From Fasciola hepatica (Eukaryota > Platyhelminthes > Trematoda > Plagiorchiida > Fasciolidae), in NCBI GenBank assembly GCA_948099385.1, contig CANUEZ040000196.1, forward strand, positions 231,001 through 295,000: a stretch of 64,000 nt of DNA, written 5' to 3'. The notes beneath the pieces are model-generated. The model ran no database searches and had not been told where the DNA came from. It saw only the letters and a program-made list of their open reading frames with translations. Positions 39,001 through 50,454 of the stretch are shown piece by piece (the stretch's first letter is position 1; each line of letters opens with the position of its first letter). Both the position numbers and the translations under genes were made by a program.

Positions 39001-41160
39001 CCAAATTCTCGCACACCGATCCAATCCTATGTTCCATCACTTCTCTATTTATGGGCCCAATTTAAACCAAGGCATTCCCTTATGAACCATCGCCACACAG
39101 ATTGCTCATACAATGCAATAGAGCAGTAGCAGAGTAGATTTGTATAATATGATTCTCCATGCAGCTTGAACACTGAACTGATCATTGAAAATGATGGAAG
39201 CACTGTACAGCTGTTTGATCCGCTAAGGGAATCATGAGCATTGCACATGGACAGAGCCCACACGGATTCGAACAATGGTTGGGGTGAACGATTGTCAGTC
39301 GAACAGCCAAACCACAAGGCTATCCGATATGGGTCTGAACGCTTTGTTCAACATATACAATACATGATATAGCACAATCCCCAAATTGGCTTCGGCTTTC
39401 GCTTTCGCTTTGAACGGTAACAACCAAATTCTCGCACACCGATCCAATCCTATGTTCCATCACTTCTCTATTTATGGGCATAATTAAAACCAAGGCATTC
39501 CCTTATGAACAATACCCACACAGATTGCTCATACAATGCAATAGAGCAGTAGCAGAGTAGATTTGTATAATGTGATTCTCCATGCAGCTTGAAAACTGAA
39601 CTGACCATTGAAAATGATGGAAGCACTGTACAGCTGTTTGATCCGCTAAGGGAATCATGAGCATTGCACATGGACAGAGCCCACACGGGGAGACGAACAA
39701 GGTTTGGGGTGAACGATTGTCAGTCGAACACCAAAACCACAAGGCTATCCGATATCGGTCTCAACGCTTTGTTCAACATATACAATACATGTAATTGCAA
39801 AATCCCCAAATTGGCTTCGGCTTTCGATCTCGCTTTGAACGGTAACAACCAAATTCTCACACACCGATCCAATCCTATGTTCCATCACTTCTCTATTTAT
39901 GGGCCTAAGTAAAACCAAGGCATTCCCTTATGAACAATCCCCACACAGATTGATCATACAATGCAATAGAGCAGTAGCAGAGTAGATTTGTATAATATGA
40001 TTCTCCATGCAGCTTGACCACGGAACTGACCATTGAAAATGATGGAAGCACTGTACAGCTGTTTGATCCGCTAAGGGAATCATGAGCATTGCACATGGAC
40101 AGAGCCCACACGGGGAGACGAACAAGGGTTGGGGTGAACGATTGTCAGTCGAACACTCAAACCACAAGGCTATCCGATATGGGTCTGAACGCTTTGTTCA
40201 ACATATACTATACATGATATTGCACAATCCTCAAATTGGCTTCGGCTTTCGCTTTCGCTTTGAACGGTAACAACCAAATTCTCGCACACCGATCCAATCC
40301 TATGTTCCATCACTTCTCTATTTATGGGCCCAATTTAAACCAAGGCATTCCCTTATGAACAATCCCCACACAGATTGATCATACAATGCAATAGAGCAGT
40401 AACAGAGTAGATTTGTATAATATGATTCTCCATGCAGCTTGAACACTGAACTGATCATTGAAAATTATGGAAGCACTGTACAGCTGTTTGATCCGCTAAG
40501 GGAATCATGAGCATTGCACATGGACAGAGCCCACACGGGGAGACGAACAAGGGTTGGGGTGAACGATTGTCAGTCGAACACCCAAACCACAAGGCTATCC
40601 GATATGGGTCTGAACGCTTTGTTCAACATATACAATACATGATATAGCACAATCCCCAAATTGGCTTCGGCTTTCGCTTTCGCTTTGAACGGTAACAACC
40701 AAATTCTCGCACACCGATCCAATCCTATGTTCCATCACTTCTCTATTTATGAGCCCAAGTAAAACCAAGGCATTCCCTTATGAACAATCCCCACACAGAT
40801 TGCTTATACAATGCAATAGAGCAGTAGCAGAGTAGATTTCTATAATATGATTCTCCATGCAACTTGAACACTGAACTGGTCATTGAAAATGATGGAAGCA
40901 CTGTACAGCTGTTTGATCCGCTAAGGGAATCATGAGCATTGCACATGGACAGAGCCCACACGGGGACACGAACAAGGGTTGGGGTGAACGAATGTCAGTC
41001 GAACACCATAACCACAAGGCTATCCGATATGGGTCTGAACGCTTTGTTCAACATATACTATACATGATATTGCACAATCCTCAAATTGGCTTCGGCTTTC
41101 GCTTTCGCTTTGAACGGTAACAACCAAATTCTCGCACACCGATCCAATCCTATGTTCCAT
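36070..41160 (-). repeat. Higher-order repeat: 5-unit block of about 2,121 bp, two copies plus part of a third
   Basis: Private variants recur at 2,120-2,125 bp. Examples are GTAACAGAG (about 36,156, 38,276 and 40,401), ATTTATGAGCCCAAG (36,500, 38,622 and 40,745), ACGGATTCGAACAATGG (37,141 and 39,263), GGGCATAATTAAAACC (37,356 and 39,477) and TTGACCACGGAACTG (37,891 and 40,014). The block is shorter than five times 425 because of small deletions in some units. Confidence 0.88.
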
Positions 41161-44100
41161 CACTTCTCTATTTATGGGCCTAAGTAAAACCAAGGCATTC
41201 CCTTATGAACAATCCCCACACAGATTGATCATACAATGCAATAGAGCAGTAACAGAGTAGATTTGTATAATATGATTCTCCATGCAGCTTGAACACTGAA
41301 CCGATCATTGAAAATTATGGAAGCACTGTACAGCTGTTTGATCCGCTAAGGGAATCATGAGCATTGCACATGGACAGAGCCCACACGGGGAGACGAACAA
41401 GGGTTGGGGTGAACGATTGTCAGTCGAACACTCAAACCACAAGGCTATCCGATATGGGTCTGAACGCTTTGTTCAACATATACTATACATGATATAGCAC
41501 AATCCCCAAATTGGCTTCGGCTTTCGCTTTCGCTTTGAACGGTAACAACCAAATTCTCGCACACCGATCCAATCCTATGTTCCATCACTTCTCTATTTAT
41601 GGGCCTAAGTAAAACCAAGGCATTCCCTTATGAACAATCCCCACACAGATTGATCATACAATGCAATAGAGCAGTAGCAGAGTAGATTTGTATAATATGA
41701 TTCTCCATGCAGCTTGAACACTGAACTGATCATTGAAAATTATGGAAGCACTGTAAAGCTGTTTGATCCGCTAAGGGAATCATGAGCATTGCACATGGAC
41801 AGAGCCCACACGGGGACACGAACAAGGGTTGGGGTGAACCATTGTCAGTCGAACACCCAAACCACAAGGCTATCCGATATGGGTCTGAACGCTTTGTTCA
41901 ACATATACAATACATGATATAGCACAATCCCCAAATTGGCTTCGGCTTTCGCTTTCGCTTTGAACGGTAACAACCAAATTCTCACACACCGATCCAATCC
42001 TATGTTCCATCATTTCTCTATTTATGGGCCTAAGTAAAACCAAGGCATTCCCTTATGAACAATCCCCACACAGATTGATCATACAATGCAATAGAGCAGT
42101 AGCAGAGTAGATTTGTATAATATGATTCTCCATGCAGCTTGAACACTGAACTGATCATTGAAAATTATGGAAGCACTGTACAGCTGTTTGATCCGCTAAG
42201 GGAATCATGAGCATTGCACATGGACAGAGCCCACACGGGGACACGAACAAGGGTTGGGGTGAACGAATGTCAGTCGAACACCCAAACCACAAGGCTATCC
42301 GATATGGGTCTGAACGCTTTGTTCAACATATACAATACATGATATAGCACAATCCCCAAATTGGCTTCGGCTTTCGCTTTCGCTTTGAACGGTAACAACC
42401 AAATTCTCACACACAGATCCAATCCTATGTTCCATCACTTCTCTATTTATGGGCCTAAGTAAAACCAAGGCATTCCCTTATGAACCATCCCCACACAGAT
42501 TGATCATACAATGCAATAGAGCAGTAGCAGAGTAGATTTGTATAATATGATTCTCCATGCAGCTTGAACACTGAACTGACCATTGAAAATGATGGAAGTA
42601 CCGTACAGCTGTTTGATCCGCTAAGGGAATCATGAGCATTGCACATGGACAGAGCCCACACGGGGACACGAACAAGGGTTGGGGTGAACGAATGTCAGTC
42701 GAACACCCAAACCACAAGGCTATCCGATATGGGTCTGAACGCTTTGTTCAACATATACTATACATGATATAGCACAATCCCTAAATTGGCTTCGGCTTTC
42801 GTTTTCGCTTTGAACGGTAACAACCAAATTCTCACACACCGATCCAATCCTATGTTCCATCACTTCTCCAATCATGGGCCTAAGTAAAACCAAGGCATTC
42901 CCTTATGAACAATCCCCACACAGATTGATCATACAATGCAATAGAGCAGTAGCAGAGTAGATTTGTATAATATGATTCTCCATGCAGCTTGAACACTGAA
43001 CTGATCATTGAAAATTATGGAAGCACTGTACAGCTGTTTGATCCGCTAAGGGAATCATGAGCATTGCACATGGACAGAGCCCACACGGGGACACGAACAA
43101 GGGTTGGGGTGAACGAATGTCAGTCGAACACCCAAACCACAAGGCTATCCGATATGGGTCTGAACGCTTTGTTCAACATATACTATACATGATATAGCAC
43201 AATCCCCAAATTGGCTTCGGCTTTCGCTTTCGCTTTGAACGGTAACAACCAAATTCTCGCACACCGATCCAATCCTATGTTCCATCACTTCTCTATTTAT
43301 GGGCCTAAGTAAAACCAAGGCATTCCCTTATGAACAATCCCCACACAGATTGATCATACAATGCAATAGAGCAGTAGCAGAGTAGATTTGTATAATATGA
43401 TTCTCCATGCAGCTTGAACACTGAACTGATCATTGAAAATTATGGAAGCACTGTAAAGCTGTTTGATCCGCTAAGGGAATCATGAGCATTGCACATGGAC
43501 AGAGCCCACACGGGGACACGAACAAGGGTTGGGGTGAACGAATGTCAGTCGAACACCAAAACCACAAGGCTATCCGATATGGGTCTGAACGCTTTGTTCA
43601 ACATATACAATACATGATATAGCACAATCCCCAAATTGGCTTCGGCTTTCGCTTTCGCTTTGAACGGTAACAACCAAATTCTCACACACCGATCCAATCC
43701 TATGTTCCATCATTTCTCTATTTATGGGCCTAAGTAAAACCAAGGCATTCCCTTATGAACAATCCACACAGATTGATCATACAATGCAATAGAGCAGTAG
43801 CAGAGTAGATTTGTATAATATGATTCTCCATGCAGCTTGAACACTGAACTGATCATTGAAAATGATGGAAGCACTGTACAGCTGTTTGATCCGCTAAGGG
43901 AATCATGAGCATTGCACATGGACAGAGCCCACACGGGGACACGAACAAGGGTTGGGGTGAACGAATGTCAGTCGAACACCCAAACCACAAGGCTATCCGA
44001 TATGGGTCTGAACGCTTTGTTCAACATATACAATACATGATATAGCACAATCCCCAAATTGGCTTCGGCTTTCGCTTTCGCTTTGAACGGTAACAACCAA

Positions 44101-47100
44101 ATTCTCACACACCGATCCAATCCTATGTTCCATCACTTCTCTATTTATGGGCCTAAGTAAAACCAAGGCATTCCCTTATGAACAATCCCCACACAGATTG
44201 CTCTTACAATGCAATAGAGCAGTAGCAGAGTAGATTTGTATAATATGATTCTCCATGCAGCTTGAACACTGAACTGACCATTGAAAATGATGGAAGCACT
44301 GTACAGCTGTTTGAACCGCTAAGGGAATCATGAGCATTGCACATGGACAGAGCCCACACGGGGACACGAACAAGGGTTGGGGTGAACGAATGTCAGTCGA
44401 ACACCCAAACCACAAGGCTATCAGATATGGGTCTCAACGACTTGTTCAACACGTACACTACATGATATAGCACAACCCCCAAATTGGCTTCGGCTTTCGC
44501 TTTCGCTTTGAACGGTAACAACCAAATTCTCACACACCGATCCAATCCTATGTTCCATCACTTCTCTATTTATGGGCCTAAGAAAACCAAGGCATTCCCT
44601 TATGAACAATACCCACACAGATTGATCATACAATGCAATAGAGCAGTAGCAGAGTAGATTTGTATAATATGATTCTACATGCAGCTTGAACACTGAACTG
44701 ATCATTGAAAATGATGGAAGCACTGTACAGCTGTTTGATCCGCTAAGGGAATCATGAGCATTGCACATGGACAGAGCCCACACGGGGACACGAACAAGGG
44801 TTGGGGTGAACGAATGTCAGTCGAACACCCAAACCACAAGGCTATCCGATATGGGTCTGAACGCTTTGTTCAACATATACAATACATGATATAGCACAAT
44901 CCCCAAATTGGCTTCGGCTTTCGCTTTCGCTTTGAACGGTAACAACCAAATTCTCACACACCGATCCAATCCTATGTTCCATCACTTCTCTATTTATGGG
45001 CCTAAGTAAAACCAAGGCATTCCCTTATGAACAATCCCCACACAGATTGCTCATACAATGCAATAGAGCAGTAGCAGAGTAGATTTGTATAATTTGATTC
45101 TCCATGCAACTTGAACACTGAACTGACCATTGAAAATGATGGAAGCACTGTACAGCTGTTTGATCCGCTAAGGGAATCATGAGCATTGCACATGGACAGA
45201 GCCCACACGGGGACACGAACAAGGGTTGGGGTGAACGAATGTCAGTCGAACACCCAAACCACAAGGCTATCCGATATGGGTCTGAACGCTTTGTTCAACA
45301 TATACAATACATGATATAGCACAATCCCCAAATTGGCTTCGGATTTCGATTTCGCTTTGAACGGTAACAACCAAATTCTCGCACACCGATCCAATCCTAT
45401 GTTCCATCACTTCTCTATTTATGGGCCTAAGTAAAACCAAGGCATTCCCTTATGAACAATCCCCACACAGATTGCTCATACAATGCAATAGAGCAGTAGC
45501 AGAGTAGATTTGTATAATATGATTCTCCATGCAGCTTGAACACTGAACTGACAATTGACAATTATGGGAACACTGTACAGCTGTTTGATCCGCTAAGGGA
45601 ATCATGAGCATTGCACATGGACAGAGCCCACACGGGGACACGAACAAGGGTTGGGGTGAACGATTGTCAGTCGAACACCCAAACCACAAGGCTATCCGAT
45701 ATGGGTCTCAAGGATTTGTTCAACATATACACTACATGATATAGCAAAATCCCCAAATTGGCTTCGGCTTTCGCTTTCGCTTTGAACGGTAACAACCAAA
45801 TTCTCGCACACCGATCCAATCCTATGTTCCATCACTTCTCTATTTATGGGCCTAAGTAAAACCAAGGCATTCCCTTATGAACAATCCCCACACAGATTGC
45901 TCATACAATGCAATAGAGCAGTAGCAGAGTAGATTTGTATAATGTGATTCTCCATGCAGCTTGAACACTGAACTGACCATTGAAAATGATGGAAGCACTG
46001 TACAGCTGTTTGATCCGCTAAGGGAATCATGAGCATTGCACATGGACAGAGCCCACACGGGGACACGAACAAGGGTTGGGGTGAACGAATGTCAGTCGAA
46101 CACCCAAACCACAAGGCTATCCGATATGGGTCTGAACGCTTTGTTCAACATATACAATACATGATATAGCACAATCCCCAAATTGGCTTCGGCTTTCGCT
46201 TTCGCTATGAACGGTAACAACCAAATTCTCGCACACCGATCCAATCCTATGTTCCATCAATTCTCTATTTATGGGCCTAAGTAAAACCAAGGCATTCCCT
46301 TATGAACAATCCCCACACAGATTGCTCATACAATGCAATAGAGCAGTAGCAGAGTAGATTTGTATAATATGATTCTCCATGCAGCTTGAACACTGAACTG
46401 ACAGTTGACAAATATGGAAGCACTGTACAGCTGTTTGATCCGCTAAGGGAATCATGAGCATTGCACATGGACAGAGCCCACACGGGGACACGAACAAGGG
46501 TTGGGGTGAACGAATGTCAGTCGAACACCATAACCACAAGGCTATCCGATATGGGTCTGAACGCTTTGTTCAACATATACAATACATGATATAGCACAAT
46601 CCCCAAATTGGCTTCGGCTTTCGCTTTCGCTTTGAACGGTAACAACCAAATTCTCGCACACCGATCCAATCCTATGTTCCATCAATTCTCTGTTTATGGG
46701 CCCAATTAAAACCAAGGCATTCCCTTATGAACAATCCCCACACAGATTGATCATACAATGCAATAGAGCAGTAGCAGAGTAGATTTGTATAATTTGATTC
46801 TCCATGCAACTTGAACACTGAACTGACCATTGAAAATGATGGAAGCACTGTACAGCTGTGTGATCCGCTAAGGGAATCATGAGCATTGCACATGGACAGA
46901 GCCCACACGGGGACACGAACAAGGGTTGGGGTGAACGAATGTCAGTCGAACACCCAAACCACAAGGCTATCCGATATGGGTCTGAACGCTTTGTTCAACA
47001 TATCCAATACATGATATAGCACAATCCCCAAATTGGCTTCGGATTTCGATTTCGCTTTGAACGGTAACAACCAAATTCTCGCACACCGATCCAATCCTAT

Positions 47101-50100
47101 GTTCCATCACTTCTCTATTTATGGGCCTAAGTGAAACCAAGTCATTCCCTTATGAACAATCCCCACACAGATTGCTCATACAATGCAATAGAGCAGTAGC
47201 AGAGTAGATTTGTATAATATGATTCTCCATGCAGCTTGAACACTGAACTGACAATTGACAATTATGGGAACACTGTACAGCTGTTTGATCCGCTAAGGGA
47301 ATCATGAGCATTGCACATGGACAAAGCCCACACGGGGACACGAACAAGGGTTGGGGTGAACGATTGTCAGTCGAACACCCAAACCACAAGGCTATCCGAT
47401 ATGGGTCTCAAGGATTTGTTCAACATATCCAATACATGATATAGCAAAATCCCCAAATTGGCTTCGGCTTTCGCTTTCGCTTTGAACGGTAACAACCAAA
47501 TTCTCGCACACCGATCCAATCCTATGTTCCATCACTTCTCTATTTATGGGCCTAAGTAAAACCAAGGCATTCCCTTATGAACAATCCACACAGATTGCTC
47601 ATACAATGCAATAGAGCAGTAGCAGAGTAGATTTGTATAATATGATTCTCCATGCAGCTTGAACACTGAACTGACCATTGAAAATGATGGAAGCACTGTA
47701 CAGCTGTTTGAACCGCTAAGGGAATCATGAGCATTGCACATGGACAGAGCCCACACGGGGACACGAACAAGGGTTGGGGTGAACGAATGTCAGTCGAACA
47801 CCCAAACCACAAGGCTATCAGATATGGGTCTCAACGACTTGTTCAACACGTACACTACATGATATAGCACAACCCCCAAATTGGCTTCGGCTTTCGCTTT
47901 CGCTTTGAACGGTAACAACCAAATTCTCACACACCGATCCAATCCTATGTTCCATCAATTCTCTGTTTATGGGCCTAAGAAAACCAAGGCATTCCCTTAT
48001 GAACCATCGCCACACAGATTGCTCATACAATGCAATAGAGCAGTAGCACAGTAGATTTGTATAATATGATTCTACATGCAGCTTGAACACTGAACTGATC
48101 ATTGAAAATGATGGAAGCACTGTACAGCTGTTTGATCCGCTAAGGGAATCATGAGCATTGCACATGGACAGAGCCCACACGGGGACACGAACAAGGGTTG
48201 GGGTGAACGAATGTCAGTCGAACACCCAAACCACAAGGCTATCCGATATGGGTCTGAACGCTTTGTTCAACATATACAATACATGATATAGCACAATCCC
48301 CAAATTGGCTTCGGCTTTCGCTTTCGCTTTGAACGGTAACAACCAAATTCTCACACACCGATCCAATCCTATGTTCCATCACTTCTCTATTTATGGGCCT
48401 AAGTGAAACCAAGGCATTCCCTTATGAACAATCCCCACACAGATTGCTCATACAATGCAATAGAGCAGTAGCAGAGTAGATTTGTATAATATGATTCTCC
48501 ATGCAGCTTGAACACTGAACTGACCATTGAAAATGATGGAAGCACTGTACAGCTGTTTGAACCGCTAAGGGAATCATGAGCATTGCACATGGACAGAGCC
48601 CACACGGGGACACGAACAAGGGTTGGGGTGAACGAATGTCAGTCGAACACCCAAACCACAAGGCTATCCGATATGGGTCTGAACGCTTTGTTCAACATAT
48701 ACTATACATGATATAGCACAATCCCCAAATTGGCTTCGGCTTTCGCTTTCGCTTTGAACGGTAACAACCAAATTCTCACACACCGATCCAATCCTATGTT
48801 CCATCACTTCTCTATTTATGGGCCTAAGTAAAACCAAGGCATTCCCTTATGAACAATCCCCACACAGATTGATCATACAATGCAATAGAGCAGTAGCAGA
48901 GTAGATTTGTATAATATGATTCTCCATGCAGCTTGAACACTGAACTGACCATTGAAAATGATGGAAGCACTGTACAGCTGTTTGAACCGCTAAGGGAATC
49001 ATGAGCATTGCACATGGACAGAGCCCACACGGGGACACGAACAAGGGTTGGGGTGAACGAATGTCAGTCGAACACCCAAACCACAAGGCTATCCGATATG
49101 GGTCTGAACGCTTTGTTCAACATATACAATACATGATATAGCACAATCCCCAAATTGGCTTCGGCTTTCGCTTTCGCTTTGAACGGTAACAACCAAATTC
49201 TCGCACACCGATCCAATCCTATGTTCCATCAATTCTCTGTTTATGGGCCCAATTAAAACCAAGGCATTCCCTTATGAACAATCCCCACACAGATTGATCA
49301 TACAATGCAATAGAGCAGTAGCAGAGTAGATTTGTATAATTTGATTCTCCATGCAACTTGAACACTGAACTGACCATTGAAAATGATGGAAGCACTGTAC
49401 AGCTGTTTGATCCGCTAAGGGAATCATGAGCATTGCACATGGACAGAGCCCACACGGGGACACGAACAAGGGTTGGGGTGAACGAATGTCAGTCGAACAC
49501 CCAAACCACAAGGCTATCCGATATGGGTCTGAACGCTTTGTTCAACATATACAATACATGATATAGCACAATCCCCAAATTGGCTTCGGATTTCGATTTC
49601 GCTTTGAACGGTAACAACCAAATTCTCGCACACCGATCCAATCCTATGTTCAATCACTTCTCTATTTATGGGCCTAAGTGAAACCAAGGCATTCCCTTAT
49701 GAACAATCCCCACACAGATTGCTCATACAATGCAATAGAGCAGTAGCAGAGTAGATTTGTATAATATGATTCTCCATGCAGCTTGAACACTGAACTGACA
49801 ATTGACAATTATGGGAACACTGTACAGCTGTTTGATCCGCTAAGGGAATCATGAGCATTGCACATGGACAGAGCCCACACGGGGACACGAACAAGGGTTG
49901 GGGTGAACGAATGTCAGTCGAACACCCAAACCACAAGGCTATCCGATATGGGTCTGAACGCTTTGTTCAACATATACACTACATGATATAGCAAAATCCC
50001 CAAATTGGCTTCGGCTTTCGCTTTCGCTTTGAACGGTAACAACCAAATTCTCGCACACCGATCCAATCCTATGTTCCATCACTTCTCTATTTATGGGCCT

Positions 50101-50229
50101 AAGTAAAACCAAGGCATTCCCTTATGAACAATCCCCACACAGATTGCTCATACAATGCAATAGAGCAGTAGCAGAGTAGATTTGTATAATGTGATTCTCC
50201 ATGCAGCTTGAACACTGAACTGACCATTG

Positions 50230-50233
50230 AAAA
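50230..50233 (-). terminator. T4 run, possible pol III terminator
   Basis: On the minus strand a TTTT run lies about 12 nt after the hammerhead-like segment. If transcription starts about 12 nt before the A box, the RNA would be about 150 nt long. Four Ts is a minimal pol III terminator in animals. Some units have lost the run through changes in the adjacent variable spot. Confidence 0.35.
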
Positions 50234-50241
50234 TGATGGAA

Positions 50242-50288
50242 GCACTGTACAGCTGTTTGATCCGCTAAGGGAATCATGAGCATTGCAC
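50242..50288 (-). ncRNA. Degenerate hammerhead-ribozyme-like segment
   Basis: On the minus strand the order is that of a type I hammerhead. Stem I 5' side is GCAATG (50,286-50,281), then the core block CTCATGA (50,280-50,274, usual CTGANGA), then stem II TTCC, loop CTTAGC and GGAT (50,273-50,260). Next come CAA (50,259-50,257, usual GAA), a palindromic stem III ACAGCTGT (50,256-50,249), A at 50,248 as position H17 of a GTA cleavage triplet, and stem I 3' side CAGTGC (50,247-50,242). Stem I pairs at 5 of 6 positions. Core G5 and G12 are both C and the base pair closing stem II is U-U, so self-cleavage is not expected. The family comparison is to schistosome Sm-alpha hammerheads; no canonical active core was found in any copy. 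Confidence 0.6.
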
Positions 50289-50307
50289 ATGGACAGAGCC
50301 CACACGG

Positions 50308-50366
50308 GGACACGAACAAGGGTTGGGGTGAACGAATGTCAGTCGAACACCCAAACCACAAGGCTA
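50308..50366 (-). promoter_or_regulatory. tRNA-like RNA polymerase III internal promoter (A and B boxes)
   Basis: On the minus strand, TAGCCTTGTGG (50,366 to 50,356) matches the A-box consensus TRGCNNAGYGG at all but one position. TGTTCGTGTCC (50,318 to 50,308) matches the B-box consensus GGTTCGANNCC at about 9 of 11. The boxes start 48 bp apart, in the range of tRNA genes and tRNA-derived SINEs. A four-base D-stem (GCCT with GGGT, including wobble pairs) can form, but the anticodon, T and acceptor stems pair poorly, so this is a tRNA-derived promoter and not a tRNA gene. The same boxes recur in nearly every unit. Transcription itself is inferred. Confidence 0.6.
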
Positions 50367-50436
50367 TCCGATATGGGTCTGAACGCTTTGTTCAACATAT
50401 ACAATACATGATATAGCACAATCCCCAAATTGGCTT

Positions 50437-50454
50437 CGGCTTTCGCTTTCGCTA
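50437..50454. repeat. TTTCGC hexamer triplet inside the unit
   Basis: Most units contain three head-to-tail hexamers within GGCTTTCGCTTTCGCTTTG. This copy has the last one altered to CGCTATG. Other copies show TTCGGATTTCGATTTCGC or TTTCGATCTCGC. The position is conserved in the whole array. Confidence 0.7.

Noticed and set aside
50242..50288. An active hammerhead ribozyme
   Set aside because: G5 and G12 of the core are replaced by C in all copies examined and stem II closes with a U-U mismatch.
50308..50378. A true tRNA gene in each unit
   Set aside because: Only the A and B boxes and a weak D-stem are tRNA-like; acceptor, anticodon and T stems do not pair well.
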